A program made the translations under genes and the position numbers. Positions 33,483 to 42,923 of a DNA stretch of 64,000 nt are shown piece after piece. The number at the start of each line of letters is the position of its first letter. The stretch's first letter is position 1. Origin of the DNA: Allobosea sp. BH3 (GTDB lineage Bacteria; Pseudomonadota; Alphaproteobacteria; Rhizobiales; Beijerinckiaceae); the NCBI RefSeq assembly GCF_025499465.1, contig NZ_JAIMCA010000003.1, positions 372,001 to 436,000 of the forward strand, given 5' to 3'. A model generated the notes under the pieces. That model was given only the letters and a program-made list of their open reading frames with translations, had not been told where the DNA came from and made no database searches.

Positions 33483-34283
33483 TCAGGCGACCTGCGCCAC
33501 TGGCGCGGCGTGGTCCATCTTCCAGTAGCAGCGCCGCGCATTGGCGGTCGTGATCGCGGCGACTTCTTCGAAGGAGACGCCGATCGTCTCGCCCAATATC
33601 TTAGCCGTCTCAACGACATAGGACGGCTGGTTGCGCTTGCCCCTGAACGGCACGGGCGCAAGATAAGGCGCATCGGTTTCGACCAGCAGGCGCTCCTTCG
33701 GCACCATCCGGGCGATACGGCGCAGGTTCTCCGAGGTCTTGAAGGTCAGGATTCCGGAGAAGGAGACGTAGAGGCCAAGCTCGACGCCGGCCATGGCCAG
33801 CCCCTCACCAGCCGTGAAGCAGTGCAGGATCGCAGGGAAGGCGCCCTTCCCCATCTCCTCGCGCAGGATCGCGATCATGTCCTCGTCCGCTTCGCGGGAG
33901 TGGATCACGAGCGGCAGTTGCGTCATCCGCGCGGCTGCGATGTGCGTGCGCAGCCCCTGCGCCTGCGCCTCGCGCGGGCTGCTGTCGTAATGGTAGTCGA
34001 GCCCGGCTTCGCCGATGGCGACGCAGCGCGGATGGCGCGAGAGCTCTGCGAGCCGCTCGGCCGTGACGTCGAGTTCCTCATGCGCGTTGTGCGGATGCGT
34101 GCCGACCGAGAACCAGACCGAAGCGAAGCGCTCGGCGATGGCCGCATACTCCGCAAAGCGCGCGACGCGTGTCGAGATCGTGACCATACGCCCGACGCCG
34201 GCAGCTTCCGCCCGCGCGACATACGCCGGCAACTCCTCGGCGAAATCCGGGAAGTCGAGATGGCAATGCGTGTCGATCAGCAT
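33483..34283 (-). CDS. tatD: TatD-family metal-dependent hydrolase/DNase
   Basis: A 266-aa TIM-barrel hydrolase. The metal-binding start [60 protein letters not shown] and LLVETDAPYLAPVPFRGKRN are all TatD signatures. Family members show 3'-5' exonuclease or DNase activity. Its ATG overlaps the metG stop by one base (TGATG), so translation is coupled. Length is standard. Confidence 0.93.
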   Translation of the reverse strand: MLIDTHCHLDFPDFAEELPAYVARAEAAGVGRMVTISTRVARFAEYAAIAERFASVWFSVGTHPHNAHEELDVTAERLAELSRHPRCVAIGEAGLDYHYDSSPREAQAQGLRTHIAAARMTQLPLVIHSREADEDMIAILREEMGKGAFPAILHCFTAGEGLAMAGVELGLYVSFSGILTFKTSENLRRIARMVPKERLLVETDAPYLAPVPFRGKRNQPSYVVETAKILGETIGVSFEEVAAITTANARRCYWKMDHAAPVAQVA

Positions 34284-35842
34284 CAGGCCGCTTGCCCATC
34301 CTCGGGCTCGACATAGCGCGGGAAGATCGCGCTCGGCGCCGGCAGGCTTAAGCCACTGACGAGCCGATGCTCCGCGCCCAGCGCTGCGAATCTGCGCGCC
34401 TCGGGCGCGACGCCCAGCAGGTCCAGCAGCTTGCCCGCCGCGACCGGCATCACCGGCTGCACCAGGATCGCGACCTCGCGCAGAACCTCGATCGTAACGT
34501 AGAGCACGGTGTCGCGGCGCGCCGGGTCGGTCTTGGTCAGGCGCCAGGGCTCGTTATTGGCGAAATAGCGGTTCGCCTCGGCAATGACGGCCCATAGATC
34601 GGCCAGCACGGTGTGAAGGGCAAAATCCTTCATCGCCGCACGCGCGCTGGCGAGCGCCCCGTCGGCCATGGCGAGCATGGCTTCGTCGGCCTCGTTCAGC
34701 GTCCCGCGCGGCGGCACCCTGCCCTCGCAGTTCTTGGCGATCATCGAAAGCGAGCGCTGCGCGAGGTTGCCGAGGTCGTTGGCGAGATCGGCATTGATCC
34801 GCCCGACGATGGCCTCGTGGCTGTAGTTGCCGTCCTGCCCGAACGAGACTTCACGCAGGAAGAAATAGCGCAGCTGGTCGACGCCGTAGCTCCCGGCGAG
34901 TTCGAAGGGGTCGACGACATTGCCGAGAGACTTCGACATCTTCTCGCCCTTTGAGAGCAGGAAGCCATGGCCGAACACGCGCTTCGGCAGCGGCAGGCCG
35001 GCCGACAGCAGGAATGCCGGCCAGATTACCGCATGGAAGCGTAGAATGTCCTTGCCGATGATGTGGACATCGGCCGGCCAGTAATGCGCGCGCGGGCTTG
35101 TCGGGTCGGGGAAACCCGTCCCTGTCAGGTAGTTGTTAAGCGCATCGACCCAGACATACATGACGTGCCTCGGGGCGCCCGGCACGGGCAGGCCCCAGTC
35201 GAAGGTCGTGCGGCTGATCGAGAGGTCGTCGAGCCCGCGCTTGACGAAGGAGACGATCTCGTTGCGGCGCGTCTCCGGTGAAATGAAGTCCGGAACCTCG
35301 TCATAGAGCTTCAGCAGCGCGTCCTGGTACTTGGCGAGGCGGAAGAAATAGCTCTCCTCCTCGACCCACTCGACCGGCGTCCCCTGCCCTCCCAGCCGCG
35401 TGCCGTCGGGCTGAAGGGTGGTTTCCTCCTCGCCGTAGAAGGCCTCGTCGCGAACCGAATACCAGCCGGAGTATTTGGCGAGATAGATGTCGCCATTGGC
35501 CTCCATCCGCCGCCAAAGCTCGTCGGTCGAGACCTCGTGGTCGGGGTCCGTGGTGCGGATGAAACGGTCGAACGAACAGCCGAGCCGCTGCTCCATCTCC
35601 TGGAAGCGCCCGGCGATCTTGTCGACGAAATCCTTCGGCGACAGGCCGTTCTGGGCGGCGGTTCGCGCCACCTTCTGGCCGTGCTCGTCCGTACCCGTCA
35701 TGGCGAAGACGTCGTAGCCGTCGAGCCGCTTGAAGCGCGCGATCGCGTCCGACGCCACCATCTCATAGGCGTGCCCGATATGAGGCGGCCCATTCGTGTA
35801 ATGGATCGCGGTCGTCAGGTAGAATTTCGGGGCCGTGGCCAT
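34283..35842 (-). CDS. metG: Methionyl-tRNA synthetase
   Basis: A 519-aa class I synthetase charging tRNA-Met. The HIGH motif is in [16 protein letters not shown] and the KMSKS loop in [20 protein letters not shown]. The connective region between them lacks the Cys pairs of zinc-binding MetRS forms, as is usual for the short alphaproteobacterial type. There is no C-terminal EMAP-type dimer domain. It is placed 21 bases after holB on the same strand, in the conserved order tmk-holB-metG-tatD. Confidence 0.96.
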   Translation of the reverse strand: MATAPKFYLTTAIHYTNGPPHIGHAYEMVASDAIARFKRLDGYDVFAMTGTDEHGQKVARTAAQNGLSPKDFVDKIAGRFQEMEQRLGCSFDRFIRTTDPDHEVSTDELWRRMEANGDIYLAKYSGWYSVRDEAFYGEEETTLQPDGTRLGGQGTPVEWVEEESYFFRLAKYQDALLKLYDEVPDFISPETRRNEIVSFVKRGLDDLSISRTTFDWGLPVPGAPRHVMYVWVDALNNYLTGTGFPDPTSPRAHYWPADVHIIGKDILRFHAVIWPAFLLSAGLPLPKRVFGHGFLLSKGEKMSKSLGNVVDPFELAGSYGVDQLRYFFLREVSFGQDGNYSHEAIVGRINADLANDLGNLAQRSLSMIAKNCEGRVPPRGTLNEADEAMLAMADGALASARAAMKDFALHTVLADLWAVIAEANRYFANNEPWRLTKTDPARRDTVLYVTIEVLREVAILVQPVMPVAAGKLLDLLGVAPEARRFAALGAEHRLVSGLSLPAPSAIFPRYVEPEDGQAA

Positions 35843-35863
35843 GGTCTGTCCGAAAGCTTCGCT

Positions 35864-36937
35864 TCACGCTGCGCGCGAACGGGAAACCGCAGCCGACAGA
35901 TCATGAAACATCGAGATCACGAGCGGGCGGCGGTCGAGATTATAGGTCTCTACCTCGCGCGCTGCCTGTCCCAGCTTTTCCCATACCTCTGCCAGCGGTG
36001 CAAGGCGCGCCGGCCGCGCGCCGGCGTGCGCATGAAGATGGTCGGAGAGCCAGCCCTGCACCGTCTCGATCATCACGGCGAAATCCCGCTCGCCCGCCTT
36101 GCCAGCGACATCCTCCGCCAGCGCCAGCAGCGCGGTGGTGTCGACCTGCGGCAAGGCGTCGAGCCGCGCCCGGACGGCCTCGACCAGCGCCAGCGTCTCG
36201 GGGTCGACATAGGTCAGAGCGCGCCGCACCGAGCCTTCCGCGAGCCTCGCAGCCCGCAGCAGCGCCGAATCGTCGAAAGGAGCCTCCATGCGCTCAAGCG
36301 CGATCCGGCCGGCTTCCACGACGCTCGCCTCCCTGAGGGGCTCGAAGGTGACGAGGCGGCAGCGCGAGCGGATCGTCGGCAGCATCCGGCCCGGAGCATG
36401 GGCGACGATCAGGAAAAGCGCCCGCGGTGGCGGCTCCTCCAGCAGCTTCAGCAGAGCATTCGCCGTTGGGCGGTCCATGTCCTCAGCCGAATCGACGATG
36501 CAGACGCGCCAGCCGCCTTCGGCTGCACTCGATCCGAAGCGGTCGATCAGCCGGCGCACCGCGTCGACCGGGATGTTGCTGGTATAGCCCTTGCCGTCCG
36601 GCTTCGCGATGCGGCGCAGCACATGAAGATCGGGATGGGACTGCGCCATGATGCGCCGCGTCGCGGGATCGGCCTCCGGCATGGCGAGGTCGGCCCGGCC
36701 GGTGGCGCGATCCTCCGGCCTGCCGCCGGCGAGCATGAAGCGGGCGGCGCGATAGGCGAAGCTCGCCTTGCCGATACCTTCCGGCCCGCCGAGCAGCCAG
36801 GCGTGGTGCATCCGGCCGGAGGTCAGCGCATCCAGGAAGGCGCGCTCCTGCGCTTCATGGCCGACGAGGCTCAGCGTCTCGCGCGGATGCGGCGCGATCG
36901 GCAGCCGGTCGGGTTCGTCACTGGTCTCTCGCATCAC
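35864..36937 (-). CDS. holB: DNA polymerase III delta' subunit
   Basis: A 357-aa clamp-loader subunit. The P-loop region is LLGGPEGIGKASFAYRAARF, followed by a replaced zinc-finger region without the usual four Cys. VRRLIDRFGSSAAEGGWRVC and IVDSAEDMDRPTANALLKLL then EEPP and TIRSRCRLVTFEPL (sensor and SRC motif) mark the AAA+ core. It acts in the DnaX complex that loads the beta clamp. The start is GTG 36937 or ATG 36934, and it overlaps the tmk stop (GTGATG), which couples the two genes. Confidence 0.92.
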   Translation of the reverse strand: MMRETSDEPDRLPIAPHPRETLSLVGHEAQERAFLDALTSGRMHHAWLLGGPEGIGKASFAYRAARFMLAGGRPEDRATGRADLAMPEADPATRRIMAQSHPDLHVLRRIAKPDGKGYTSNIPVDAVRRLIDRFGSSAAEGGWRVCIVDSAEDMDRPTANALLKLLEEPPPRALFLIVAHAPGRMLPTIRSRCRLVTFEPLREASVVEAGRIALERMEAPFDDSALLRAARLAEGSVRRALTYVDPETLALVEAVRARLDALPQVDTTALLALAEDVAGKAGERDFAVMIETVQGWLSDHLHAHAGARPARLAPLAEVWEKLGQAAREVETYNLDRRPLVISMFHDLSAAVSRSRAA

Positions 36938-37584
36938 GGATCCGGATTGGTGGGCAAGCGCTCGCGCAGGATGCTCCAGGCAGCCTCCGCAAGCTCATCG
37001 GGAGGTAGCGTCGCATCGAGCACGGCGCAACGCCTCGGCTCCCGATCAGCGATGTCGAGATAGGCCTGCCGCAGCTTGCGGTGAAAGGCGAGCGTCTCGC
37101 CCTCGAAGCGGTCAATCGCTTCTCCTGGCCGGCGCCGCCGCGCGGCACGGGCGAGCCCGATCTCGGGGTCGAGGTCGAGGATGAGCGTCAGCTCCGGCAT
37201 CAGCCCGGAGATGGTCACGGCCTCCAGCTCCGCCAGCAGCGCTGCATCGACCTTGCCCAGCACGCCCTGATAAACCCGCGTCGAATCGATGAAGCGGTCG
37301 CAGATCACCCACTGGCCGCGTTCGAGCGCCGGGCGGATCAGGCTGTCGATGTGGTCTATGCGGGCGGCGGAGAACATCAGCGCCTCGGCGAAGGCGCCAT
37401 GGTCCTTCACCTGCCCTGAGAGGATCAGCTCGCGGATCGCCTCGGCCCTGGGCGAGCCGCCGGGTTCGCGCGTGGTCGTGACGGCGCGGCCGCTCTCGCT
37501 CAGCCTCGCCGCGAGCGCGCGCGCCAGCGTCGACTTGCCGGCCCCTTCTCCGCCTTCGAGCGTGATGAAACAGCCCCGGCTCAC
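36934..37584 (-). CDS. tmk: Thymidylate kinase
   Basis: A 216-aa dTMP kinase, making dTDP for DNA synthesis. The P-loop is FITLEGGEGAGKSTLARALA, the TMP-binding DRx motif is WVICDRFIDSTRVYQG with TTREPGGSP before it, and the lid region is RRRRPGEAIDRFEGE. The GTG at 37584 is chosen because it overlaps the stop of the carboxypeptidase gene as GTGA and gives the usual length; a longer frame exists inside that gene. It is followed by holB with an overlap. Confidence 0.93.
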   Translation of the reverse strand: MSRGCFITLEGGEGAGKSTLARALAARLSESGRAVTTTREPGGSPRAEAIRELILSGQVKDHGAFAEALMFSAARIDHIDSLIRPALERGQWVICDRFIDSTRVYQGVLGKVDAALLAELEAVTISGLMPELTLILDLDPEIGLARAARRRRPGEAIDRFEGETLAFHRKLRQAYLDIADREPRRCAVLDATLPPDELAEAAWSILRERLPTNPDP

Positions 37585-38816
37585 GTCGGCCCGCTTACGC
37601 TCCGGCTCAGCGCCTTGCGAACCCAACCGGTCGTCGCCTCGAAAAGCGCATCGAGCGCGCGGCTCTGCAGCGTCCCCTCCCGCACGGTCTCTGCCGCGTA
37701 GAGCGGGACGTCCAGCGTCTTGACGTCGCCACGCGTCACGACGAGCCGGGCCACCTCCGCCCCCTCCTGAACCGGGACGGCAAGCGGGCCACGATAGACG
37801 ATGCGCGCAGCCAGCCGCTCCGAACTGCCACGCGGCAGGAGCAGGCTGATCGCGCCCCTGGCGCGCAGCCCGACGCGCCCCTTCTCGCCGCCATAGACGC
37901 TTGCCTCGCCGACGATCTCGCCGTCATTGAAGAGCTGGCGCCGCTCGAACGCCCGGAAGCCCCATTCCAGCAGCTTGCGGGCTTCGACCGCCCGGTCTCG
38001 TCCGCTCTTGAGCCCATTGACGACGATGATCAGGCGCTGGCCGTTCTGCACAGCGGACCCGACGAGCCCGAAACCCGATTCGTCGATATTGCCGGTCTTG
38101 AGCCCATCCGCGCCGATATCCATCGTCAGCAGCGGGTTGCGGTTCTGCTGCCGGATCTTGTTCCAGGTGAAGTCGCGCAGGCCGAAGATCTTGTAGAGTT
38201 CCGGATAGGTCTTGATGATGTGGTCGGAGAGCCGGGCGAGCTCGCGCGCCGTCACGCGCTGCTGCGGGTCCGCCATGCCGGTGGCGTTTCGGAAGACCGA
38301 TTTCGTCAGGCCCAGCGCCCGCACCCGCTCCGTCATGACGCGGCCGAAGGTCGGTTCGTCCCCGGCAATGGCTTCCGCCAGGGCGATGGAGGCGTCGTTG
38401 CCGGATTGGACGATGACGCCATGGAGGATGTCGGACAGCCTGATCCGGCTGTTGAGCAACGCGAACATGGTCGATCCGCCGGAGGGTGCGCCGCCCTTGC
38501 GCCAGGCGTTCTCCGAGATGCTGATCTCGCTGTCGAGCGTCAGGCGGCCGGCCGCGATCTCCTCGAAGGCGACCAGGACGGTCGCGAGCTTGGCCATGCT
38601 CGCAGGAGCCATCAATTCGTCCGCCGCCTTCTCATAGAGGACGGCGCCGGTGTCCGAATCGAGCAGGATGGCGAAGGGCGCCTGCGACTGGAAGCTCTGG
38701 GCATGGCCGGAGGTGGCGAACGCCAAGATGCAGAGCGCCGGAAGCGCCCCGCCTGCCAGCCACCGAGCCAACGGTGGCGCCCCGAAAGACCGGAAGGAAC
38801 GGGCAAAAGCGCTCAT
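37581..38816 (-). CDS. D-alanyl-D-alanine carboxypeptidase (PBP5/6-like)
   Basis: A 411-aa periplasmic peptidoglycan enzyme. The Sec signal covers about residues 1-40 (LARWLAGGALPALCILAFAT, cleavage after GHAQ). The three penicillin-binding motifs are intact: SxxK in APASMAKLATVL, SxN in VQSGNDASIALAE, and KTG in GADGLKTGNIDESG. A C-terminal PBP5_C-like beta domain follows, and an amphipathic tail (ALDALFEATTGWVRKALSRS) is a likely membrane anchor. It trims the terminal D-Ala from stem peptides. Its stop overlaps the tmk GTG. Confidence 0.94.
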   Translation of the reverse strand: MSAFARSFRSFGAPPLARWLAGGALPALCILAFATSGHAQSFQSQAPFAILLDSDTGAVLYEKAADELMAPASMAKLATVLVAFEEIAAGRLTLDSEISISENAWRKGGAPSGGSTMFALLNSRIRLSDILHGVIVQSGNDASIALAEAIAGDEPTFGRVMTERVRALGLTKSVFRNATGMADPQQRVTARELARLSDHIIKTYPELYKIFGLRDFTWNKIRQQNRNPLLTMDIGADGLKTGNIDESGFGLVGSAVQNGQRLIIVVNGLKSGRDRAVEARKLLEWGFRAFERRQLFNDGEIVGEASVYGGEKGRVGLRARGAISLLLPRGSSERLAARIVYRGPLAVPVQEGAEVARLVVTRGDVKTLDVPLYAAETVREGTLQSRALDALFEATTGWVRKALSRSVSGPT

Positions 38817-38863
38817 GCTTCGATGTGAAGCAGAGCGCCCTGCATCAGGTCAAGACGATTGCG

Positions 38864-39967
38864 TCAGTTCCGCGTCAGCGACTGCAGCTGCTGTGCGGTC
38901 ATCCGGTTGAACGGATGCGTCGCGGCGAAGCGCTCGGTCGGCGCCTTTTCCGGCGCGGTGAAGAGGCTGGCCATGCTGGTCCGCGGCGGCGGCAGCGTCG
39001 TCACGCGAAGGCTCGCGGGAACCGCGACGGGCTTTCCGGCGTTAGCGATGGTGTCAAGGTCGAAGGGCCGGTTGGGCGGCAGCGGCGCGGCGCGGACCGG
39101 CGTACCGCCGAGCGGGACCGAATTGGTCGAGGCCAGGGTCGCAACGATCGGGGCGGACGGGCTGATCGTGCGGGTTTCCTGCGCGGCATAGGCCTGCGTG
39201 ACCGGCACGCTCTGCCTCGCGACGGGCTCCAGTTCCTGTTCGACGACAGGCTGGATGTCGATGTTTCTCGTACGGGCTGACGCGACAGGCGCCGCGCTCG
39301 CGACCATCGTACGGGCGCTCATGCCCGGAATCGGGGCCGGCGAACCGTCGGTACGAAGAGTGGCGAGGAGAAGGTTGTCGTCCGAGCCGGCCAGCGAGGC
39401 CTGCCCGAGGTATTCCATCTTGATTCGCGCCGTCCCGAGATGGCGGAATGCCAATGCGTCGGCGGTCTTCTGCGACAGATCCATCATGCGGCCGCCATGG
39501 AAGGGGCCGCGATCGTTCACGCGCACGACGATGGAGCGGTTGTTCATCAGGTTGGTGACGCGCGCATAGGCCGGGAGCGGCATCGTGGGGTGCGCGGCGC
39601 TGATGCTGTTGCGGTCATAGACTTCGCCGTTGGCGGTCTTGCGACCGTGGAAGGCGACGCCGTACCATGAGGCCATGCCGACGGCGCTGAAGCCGACCGG
39701 CTTCTCGAACGGCGTATAGCGCTTGCCGGCGACGGAATAGGTCTTGCCGACGAGCTGGCGGCCGCCGCCCTTCGGGGCGTCCTCGTTTTCCCCGACCACG
39801 CGCTCGCTCGCCGGGCCATATTTCGACGACGGGAAAGCACCGATCTCCTTGGAGCGGCGGGAAACCTGGCTGTTGGAGCAATTGGCCACGAACAGCCCGA
39901 CCAGCACCACGCAGCCGAATCGGAGGATGAAAGGAAGGGGCGAAGACGCCGATAGCGATCCGGTCAT
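38864..39967 (-). CDS. rlpA: RlpA-family septal lytic transglycosylase lipoprotein
   Basis: A 367-aa envelope protein. The signal LRFGCVVLVGLFVANCSNSQ carries a lipobox (VANC). The double-psi beta-barrel domain is clear: GMASWYGVAFHGRKTANGEV, then AAHPTMPLPAYARVTNLMN, then VVRVNDRGPFHGGRMMDLS. The rest of the protein is a long Pro/Ala/Thr-rich region with no clear SPOR domain. RlpA cleaves naked glycan strands at the septum in some bacteria. ATG 39967 is used; ATG 40012 would extend the polar N-terminus. It is 47 bases before the carboxypeptidase gene on the same strand. Confidence 0.88.
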   Translation of the reverse strand: MTGSLSASSPLPFILRFGCVVLVGLFVANCSNSQVSRRSKEIGAFPSSKYGPASERVVGENEDAPKGGGRQLVGKTYSVAGKRYTPFEKPVGFSAVGMASWYGVAFHGRKTANGEVYDRNSISAAHPTMPLPAYARVTNLMNNRSIVVRVNDRGPFHGGRMMDLSQKTADALAFRHLGTARIKMEYLGQASLAGSDDNLLLATLRTDGSPAPIPGMSARTMVASAAPVASARTRNIDIQPVVEQELEPVARQSVPVTQAYAAQETRTISPSAPIVATLASTNSVPLGGTPVRAAPLPPNRPFDLDTIANAGKPVAVPASLRVTTLPPPRTSMASLFTAPEKAPTERFAATHPFNRMTAQQLQSLTRN

Positions 39968-40421
39968 TTCGGAAGAGGTCTCCCCGGCCGAAAAGCGCGC
40001 GTCTCGTGTCATTCCGTCATTCCGCCTTCTGGCCACAAACGAACACACCGGCCAAGCCGCATCGGCGGCTGGCCGAAAGCTTTCGGCCAATTCCATTAAG
40101 GGGGCGTTAAACGGCGGGATCTTCGCAAAAACGCAACGTCGAAGCAGGCCGTCCCATGCCCTAGAGCGGGCATATGGGTGTTGGAAATGCGGCGACTGTC
40201 AACCCGAGGGACCCGATCCCGCCATTTTTCCACCGACCGTTGCCCTCCGGCCACGATCCTCTGAGGCCTTGGACATGAGCGGAATCCTCACACCCGGACG
40301 GCGATCGGCTGATCTTCACGAGCGCCGGTCATGAGGCGACCCCAGCTTCGAACGCGATCGACGTGCCGGCGCGATGTCGCCCTTGCAAATCCGCCCTGAG
40401 GGCTGCAATGAACGGCTCGCT
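39968..40421. other. Divergent intergenic region between rlpA and tRNA-Ser
   Basis: 454 bases with no supported gene. It must hold the promoter for the minus-strand rlpA block and that of the tRNA. ATGCCC (40156-40161) and GGGCAT (40168-40173) form a short dyad with a 6-base loop. TTGCAA at 40383-40388, 17 bases, then CAATGA at 40406-40411 is a weak sigma-70-like pair properly placed for the tRNA. Part of a GTCATTCC repeat half-unit occurs near 40009-40022. Confidence 0.4.
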
Positions 40422-40511
40422 GGAAGGGTGGCCGAGTGGTTTAAGGCAGCGGTCTTGAAAACCGCCGTGGGTGCAAGCCCACCGTGGGTTCGAATCCCAC
40501 CCCTTCCGCCA
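40422..40511 (+). tRNA. tRNA-Ser (anticodon UGA)
   Basis: A 90-base class II tRNA. The acceptor arms GGAAGGG (40422-40428) and CCCTTCC (40501-40507) pair fully, with G as discriminator at 40508 and an encoded CCA at 40509-40511. The anticodon stem GCGGT/ACCGC encloses the loop CTTGAAA, giving anticodon TGA, which reads UCA and UCG-type Ser codons. The long variable arm GTGGGTGCAAGCCCAC and the T arm GTGGG-TTCGAAT-CCCAC confirm a serine tRNA. Confidence 0.97.
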
Positions 40512-40585
40512 CGCTGCCGCACAGGGCCTGCGTCCTTGCTTCTGACGTATCTTCCTTTGGTTTCTCGTCCAACCGTCAGGCAGGG

Positions 40586-41971
40586 ATGATATTCAGCAGC
40601 CTCTCCTTCGTCGTGTTCCTGGCGGTGGTCGTCCTCGTCTAATACCTCCCCTCTGCGCGGCGCTGGCAGGTTGAATGGCTCGTTCTCACGAGCCTGTTCT
40701 TTTATGCTTGGGAACAGCCGGCGCTGCTGTCGCTGCTGCTTGTATCCGCGACGATCACAAGCGCCGCGAGCTACGCCATCCTCAGAGGTTCCGAGCCGCG
40801 GTTGGCCGCCACGCTCGGGGTGGTGGCGAACCTCTCGATCCTCGCCTTCTTCAAATACAATCATCTGGTAGCGGCGAGCCTCGGCGCCCAGGTCGGCCAG
40901 ATCGGGTCACTCGGCCAGGCGCTGCTGCTGCTCCCGCTGCCGGTCGGGATCAGCTTCTACACCTTCCACGGCATATCGCTCGTCGTCGACGCCTGGCGCG
41001 GCAAGGTTCCGAAGGCAGAGCCCTTCCGGCCGGCGCGGCATTATCGGAACACCCTGCTCTACATCATCTTCTTCCCGCAGCTCGTGGCGGGGCCGATCGT
41101 CAAGGCGGCGGATTTCATGCCGCAGATCGGCTGGAAGAAACTGGACGATGTCGATTGGCGCACGGTCTTCCACCACACTGTCGTCGGCTATTTCCTTAAA
41201 GTGGTGATCGCCGACAATCTGGCGCAGCAGACTACCTTCATCGCCTGCCCGGCCTGCCAGAACCTCTCCAGCATCGACCTGGCGACCTTGCTCGTCGGCT
41301 ATTCGGTCCAGATCTTTGCCGATTTCTGCGGTTATTCCAGCATCGCGATCGGCATCGCCGCCCTGCTCGGTTATCGCTTGCCGATCAACTTCAACCGCCC
41401 CTACATCGCCTCCAGCATCGCCGACTTCTGGCGCCGCTGGCATATCTCGCTGTCGAGCTTCCTGCGCGAGTATCTCTATATCCCGCTCGGCGGGAACCGG
41501 CGCGGCCCGGTCAGGACCTATGCCAACCTGATCGTCGTCATGGGGCTCGGTGGGCTCTGGCACGGTGCCGAATGGAGCTACGCCGTCTGGGGCCTCTGGC
41601 ACGGGGTCGGGCTCGCGGTCGAACGGGCCTGCGGCGGCAGCGAACCGACGAGCAGATCTTTCCTCCTGCGCGCCTTCCGGATCGCCGGCGTCTTCGTCTT
41701 CGTCACGCTCGGCTGGTTGCTGTTCAAGCTGCCGGACTTCAGCGATGCGCTTCAGTACCTCTCGGCCATGGCGACGAACACGCATATCAGGCCGAGCCTG
41801 CTGCGCTGCCTCGTCATCGCGGCCTATGCCCTGCCCGTCTTCGCCTATCACCTGCTTCCGTCGCAGCGGTTCGGAACCGTGCAGCGGCAGATGGCCGTGG
41901 AAGGTCTGCTGCTGGGCGCCATCATCCTGAACAGCGGCAGCTCCAATGCCTTCATTTATTTCCAATTTTAG
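40586..41971 (+). pseudogene. MBOAT-family O-acyltransferase (AlgI-like) with an in-frame stop at codon 19
   Basis: The full frame from ATG 40586 starts MIFSSLSFVVFLAVVVLV, as AlgI proteins do, then meets TAA at 40640-40642 where a Tyr (TAT or TAC) is expected, and goes on YLPSARRWQVEWLVLTSL and FFYAWEQPALLSLLL without further break for 443 codons. Membrane and active-site parts are intact: LPVGISFYTFHGISLVVDAW, IADFWRRWHISLSSFLREYL, YIPLGGNRRG and the catalytic His in GGLWHGAEWSYAVWG. These enzymes move acyl groups across the membrane for polysaccharide O-acetylation. Restart at TTG 40802 would lose two helices. It may be a true nonsense mutation or a sequencing error. The next gene overlaps its end. 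Confidence 0.8.
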
Positions 41972-42827
41972 GATCGTCCTCGGCTGGGCCGCCGCGGCTG
42001 TGGCGGTCTATGCCGCCGCGATCGAGATCAGTCGGCCGCGGATCACGCTCTATCCGGATCAGCAGGCCTACAATCTCGCCCGAGCGGAACGGGCCCTGCT
42101 GGCCGAGGGGCACCCCTCGACCGTGCTCGTCGGCAGTTCGCTCGGTGTGCGGATACCGGATGACTGGCTGCCGGAGAACTGGCTCAACCTGTCGCTCGGC
42201 GGCATGGGGCCGACGACAGGGCTGGCGCTGATCGAGGCGGGCGGCTTGCGACCTCGCCGGGTCGTCGTCGAGATCAACACCGTGGACGTGCGGCTGGACG
42301 GCAACCTTCAGGCCGAGGCGTCCGGGCCGATTCCCCTCGCGCTGCGCAAGGCGGTCCGCGGGCTGCGCATCGAAAATCGACCGATCAACCTCCTGCTCTC
42401 CGGATTCGGGGCGCTTCGGCCGGGAAGCCATCAGTCTCCGGGCCCGGGAGGCCTGAAAGCCGCTTGCGAAGCCCTGCCCCGAACGCCCGACGCCATCGCG
42501 GCTGATGTGGTGGCGCGTGAAGTAGAGCGGCAAATCCAAGCACCGGTGCCCGCTGAGCTGGACCGCCGCGTATCCGAGCTCAAGGTGGCGGTCGAGAAAC
42601 TTTCCGGACGCGGGGCGGAGGTCGTCCTGCTCGAATGGCCGGTCGATCCCCTCGTCGCCGCCGCGCCGCGCCAGGTCGCGATCCGCGCCGCCGTGCGGGC
42701 TGCCCTGCCGGGGCTGAGATGGTTGTCCCCCGCCGCTGGTGAGCTCCAGACTGAAGACGGGCTGCACCTCGCCCCTCTCAGCGCCCGCCAGGTCGCCTGC
42801 GCACTTGAGCTGGAGCTTTCGGCCTGA
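41946..42827 (+). CDS. SGNH-like membrane-anchored partner of the MBOAT protein
   Basis: A 293-aa protein with one N-terminal membrane helix (IVLGWAAAAVAVYAAAIEI) and a periplasmic domain. VLVGSSLGVRIPDDWLPE resembles SGNH block I with Ser in G-S-S, and EDGLHLAPLSARQVAC resembles block V (D-x-x-H), so it looks like an AlgX/AlgJ-type acetyltransferase partner. It overlaps the end of the MBOAT gene by 26 bases and so is translationally coupled. The pair would acetylate an exopolysaccharide or other glycan. If the MBOAT gene is truly broken, this partner may be idle. Confidence 0.7.
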   Translation: MPSFISNFRIVLGWAAAAVAVYAAAIEISRPRITLYPDQQAYNLARAERALLAEGHPSTVLVGSSLGVRIPDDWLPENWLNLSLGGMGPTTGLALIEAGGLRPRRVVVEINTVDVRLDGNLQAEASGPIPLALRKAVRGLRIENRPINLLLSGFGALRPGSHQSPGPGGLKAACEALPRTPDAIAADVVAREVERQIQAPVPAELDRRVSELKVAVEKLSGRGAEVVLLEWPVDPLVAAAPRQVAIRAAVRAALPGLRWLSPAAGELQTEDGLHLAPLSARQVACALELELSA

Positions 42828-42923
42828 GGAAGCGCTTGGCCAAGGCGAGACCCTTGAACTTGTCCAAGAAAGCAGTCACCAAACCACTGGTTCTCGCCGG
42901 CACCTGACAAAGGGGCTTTCTCG

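Noticed and set aside
40802..41971. A complete, shorter MBOAT gene starting at TTG 40802
   Set aside because: The first two membrane helices are encoded in the same frame upstream, the TTG has no ribosome site, and the family needs those helices.
40422..42827. Genomic island inserted at tRNA-Ser
   Set aside because: The genes after the tRNA do not include an integrase and no direct repeat of the tRNA 3' end was seen downstream, although an acquired O-acetylation pair remains possible.
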